Shown: positions 5,335 to 6,799 of the stretch, one piece after another | Position numbering within the stretch: position 1 is the first letter of the stretch | How the letters are laid out: every line of letters starts with the position of its first letter | NCBI GenBank assembly: GCA_005239845.1 | Contig: SBBD01000010.1 | Span: 1 to 6,799, forward strand | Direction: 5' to 3' | DNA from: an archaeon | GTDB taxonomy: Archaea > Micrarchaeota > Micrarchaeia > Norongarragalinales > SBBD01 | Length of the DNA: 6,799 bases | Program-made: the position numbers and the translations under genes | Notes under the pieces: model-generated | The model's input: only the letters and a program-made list of their open reading frames with translations | What the model was told of the DNA's origin: nothing | Database searches by the model: none

Positions 5335-5643
5335 ATGGATAAAATCGTGGTGTTGGGGGGAAGGGACGTGGTGCTGGGCTTCCAGCTCGTCGGCGTCTCG
5401 GAGGGATACCCCGTCCAGCAAGAGGAAGCGGAGCAAAAGCTGAGCGGGCTCTTGGATAGGCCGGACATGGGCATCATCATCCTGGAAGACGCTTATGCGC
5501 AAAAATTCAGCCTGAAAATGAAGCGCCGCCTCGAGCTGCTCTCGAAGCCCGTCGTGGTGGAAGTGGGTTTGAGGGCCGGAGGAAGCGCGGGAAGCCTGCA
5601 GGCGATCATCAAGCGGGCGATTGGAATCACGCTGGAAAAATAA
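5335..5643 (+). CDS. atpF: A-type ATP synthase subunit F (central stalk)
   Basis: A 102-residue protein, the usual size for subunit F. It is a small Rossmann-like alpha/beta domain: strand MDKIVVLGG, then the family motif D..LGFQLVGV (about 11-21), MGIIILEDAYA (near 49-59), and PVVVEVGLRAGG (near 75-86), ending in the helix SLQAIIKRAIGI that binds subunit D in the axle. F and D form the central shaft that couples ring rotation to the catalytic head; F can also act as a brake on ATP hydrolysis in archaeal enzymes. ATG 5335 is preferred because GGTG at 5325-5328 is six bases upstream. ATG 5332, GTG 5326 and TTG 5323 are in-frame alternatives adding one to four residues. It is the last ATP synthase gene here; A, B and D do not follow. 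Confidence 0.94.
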   Translation: MDKIVVLGGRDVVLGFQLVGVSEGYPVQQEEAEQKLSGLLDRPDMGIIILEDAYAQKFSLKMKRRLELLSKPVVVEVGLRAGGSAGSLQAIIKRAIGITLEK

Positions 5644-5662
5644 AAAATAATTTCTTGGTCCA

Positions 5663-5673
5663 TTCTCTTTTTT
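5663..5673 (+). terminator. T-rich terminator after subunit F
   Basis: TTCTCTTTTTT, with six consecutive T at 5668-5673, lies 20-30 bases after the F stop codon in an AT-rich stretch that begins TAAAAAATAATTTCTT. This is the sort of oligo-T tract at which archaeal RNA polymerase terminates. It marks the probable end of the H-I-K-E-C-F transcript. Confidence 0.5.
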
Positions 5674-5691
5674 GCCTAGCCAAATGCAAAC

Positions 5692-5699
5692 AAATAAAA
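5692..5699 (+). promoter_or_regulatory. TATA-like box for a leaderless transcript of the membrane regulator
   Basis: AAATAAAA is centred about 27 bases before ATG 5723, the distance that puts transcription start at the ATG itself. No ribosome site precedes that ATG (the bases before it are pyrimidine-rich), which fits a leaderless mRNA. Confidence 0.45.
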
Positions 5700-5722
5700 C
5701 AACCCTTTTTCTTTTCTACACC

Positions 5723-6799
5723 ATGCGCTTCCTGCTTCTCCTCTTTTTTTGTGCGTTTTCGTTCCCGGTTTTTGCGGACTCCTCTTTTTCCTTTGCGTTC
5801 CAGCCCAAGCACGCGGACACCTTGCAGCCCCTTTCTTCAGGCATCCTTACCCTTGCTTTTTCCGACGAGTACGGCCAGCAGATTAAAACCATCAACCTCC
5901 TCAACGGCTCCCCGCTTTCCGTGGAACTGCCGGAAGGAATCTGGCTGCTCGTGGCCACATTGGATGACCGCACGACGCCTGCCGCCGACTTTGCCTCCTT
6001 CCAGGAGTTCAACGTTTCCCAAAGCCGCTCCCTCGAATTGTTGTTGCAGCCCGTGGGCTCGGTTTCCGGCTTTGTCTTGGACGAGGAGAACCGGACGCTC
6101 GAAAACGCCCGCTTGGAACTGCAGTGTCCCTCCTCTTTCTACGATTTTTCTGACGCCAACGGCCCCGTGACGACCGACGAATACGGCTCTTTTTCCATTT
6201 CCTTCGTCCCACTCTCTTCGTGCCGCCTGCTCGCTTCGCAGAACAACCGCGTGGGCTTTTTAGACTTGAACGTCGTACAGGGACAAACGCATTCCGTGCG
6301 CCTGATGCTTACGGAGGAAAAGGCGACTTCTACCCCTTTACCCACTCCAACTCCGGAACAATCCGGCGTCTACTTGCCTTTGTTTTTCTTCATCGTGTTG
6401 TTTGCGGGAGTCATCGTGCTTTACTTGCTGTGGAAAGGAAAAACCATGGTGAAAACGCCTTCCCTGCGCGCTCCTCCTGAAAGACAAAAGCATAGGCTCC
6501 ATCCAATTCACCCCCATAAGCCCGTTCCAAAAACCGTTGTTCCTGAAGAGCAGGGCCTCCGCAAGACGGCTAAAATGGCTGCAATCCTCAACACGCTTCC
6601 TGAAAACGAGCGCCGCATCGTGGAGTTCCTTCTAGAGCAAAAGGGCCATGCCCGGCAATCGCAGGTGTACCACGCGCTCCTCCTACCCAAAGTCACGCTG
6701 TCCCGCCTCGTCTTCTCGCTGGAAAACAAGAACATCCTGAAAACAACGCGGCTGGGCAAGGTAAAGGATTTGCAGCTCACGGACTGGTTTCTTTCCTGA
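5723..6799 (+). CDS. membrane-anchored winged-helix regulator with beta-sandwich ectodomain
   Basis: A 358-residue protein I recognise by architecture, not by name. Residues 1-18 (MRFLLLLFFCAFSFPVFA, then DSS) are a clear signal peptide. About 19-110 is a beta-rich extracytoplasmic region with NGSPLSVELPEGIWLLVATL, like PEGA or transthyretin-type folds. About 111-196 resembles a carboxypeptidase-regulatory-like domain: GSVSGFVLDEENRTLENARLEL, TDEYGSFSISFVPLSSCRL, QTHSVRLML. It holds Cys135 and Cys167, a possible disulfide. A Pro/Thr linker (TPLPTPTPEQ) leads to one membrane helix (about 217-237) and a basic His/Pro linker. Residues about 280-358 form a winged-helix domain: LPENERRIVEFLLEQKG, recognition-helix-like LLPKVTLSRLVFSLENKNIL, then a wing to LQLTDWFLS. 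The topology suggests an external sensor with DNA binding inside, a one-component system common in archaea. Start 5723 is favoured by the signal peptide and TATA spacing; ATG 5684 and TTG 5672 lie upstream in frame. Its targets and ligand are unknown. Confidence 0.8.
   Translation: MRFLLLLFFCAFSFPVFADSSFSFAFQPKHADTLQPLSSGILTLAFSDEYGQQIKTINLLNGSPLSVELPEGIWLLVATLDDRTTPAADFASFQEFNVSQSRSLELLLQPVGSVSGFVLDEENRTLENARLELQCPSSFYDFSDANGPVTTDEYGSFSISFVPLSSCRLLASQNNRVGFLDLNVVQGQTHSVRLMLTEEKATSTPLPTPTPEQSGVYLPLFFFIVLFAGVIVLYLLWKGKTMVKTPSLRAPPERQKHRLHPIHPHKPVPKTVVPEEQGLRKTAKMAAILNTLPENERRIVEFLLEQKGHARQSQVYHALLLPKVTLSRLVFSLENKNILKTTRLGKVKDLQLTDWFLS

Noticed and set aside
5242..5337. Box C-like GTGATGT and ATGATGG as a C/D guide RNA
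   Set aside because: Neither matches the full RTGATGA box, and no paired CTGA D boxes lie at suitable distance within the spacer.
5206..5502. 98-codon minus-strand frame over the C-F spacer and subunit F
   Set aside because: Half of it is antisense to subunit F; it is rich in His, Gln and Pro without a domain, so it is a shadow frame.

Overview
This window is archaeal. It carries the membrane and stalk half of an A-type (A/V-type) ATP synthase operon in the order H-I-K-E-C-F. The signs of an archaeon are the A1Ao subunit set and order, TATA-like boxes at start-proximal positions, T-rich terminator candidates, a terminal gene that looks leaderless, and that gene's membrane-anchored winged-helix architecture. 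Base composition is moderately GC-rich and every convincing gene is on the + strand. A DPANN-type lineage such as Diapherotrites or Micrarchaeota would fit, but that is a weak guess from style and cannot be proved here.

Layout. Positions 1-393 are the C-terminal third of S-adenosylhomocysteine hydrolase (ahcY), cut by the window edge. Positions 394-564 hold a T-rich terminator candidate and a promoter. The ATP synthase cluster follows: H (565-909, peripheral stalk), I (1081-2973, a-type stator with both half-channel arginines), K (3182-3418, two-helix rotor c subunit with Glu57), E (3506-4069, peripheral stalk), C (4149-5168, central-stalk socket) and F (5335-5643, central stalk). After F come a T-tract and a TATA-like box. 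The last gene (5723-6799) encodes a membrane protein with a signal peptide, beta-sandwich ectodomains, one transmembrane helix and a cytoplasmic winged-helix domain.

The genes build Ao (I plus the K ring), the two E/H peripheral stalks and the C/F part of the central axle. The A, B and D genes, which in many archaea follow F directly, are absent, so the operon is split at F. The assembled enzyme would couple H+ or Na+ flow through I/K to ATP synthesis by A3B3 encoded elsewhere.

Two things stand out. First, the cluster is loosely packed: five spacers of 171, 208, 87, 79 and 166 bases separate the six genes. They contain TATA-like boxes, hairpins (including two mutually exclusive stems before the rotor gene K), short ORFs that stop just before the next start, and an apparent partial echo of the F gene start. 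Second, the terminal gene is a probable one-component membrane sensor-regulator. No CRISPR array, tRNA, rRNA, insertion sequence or phage gene is visible.
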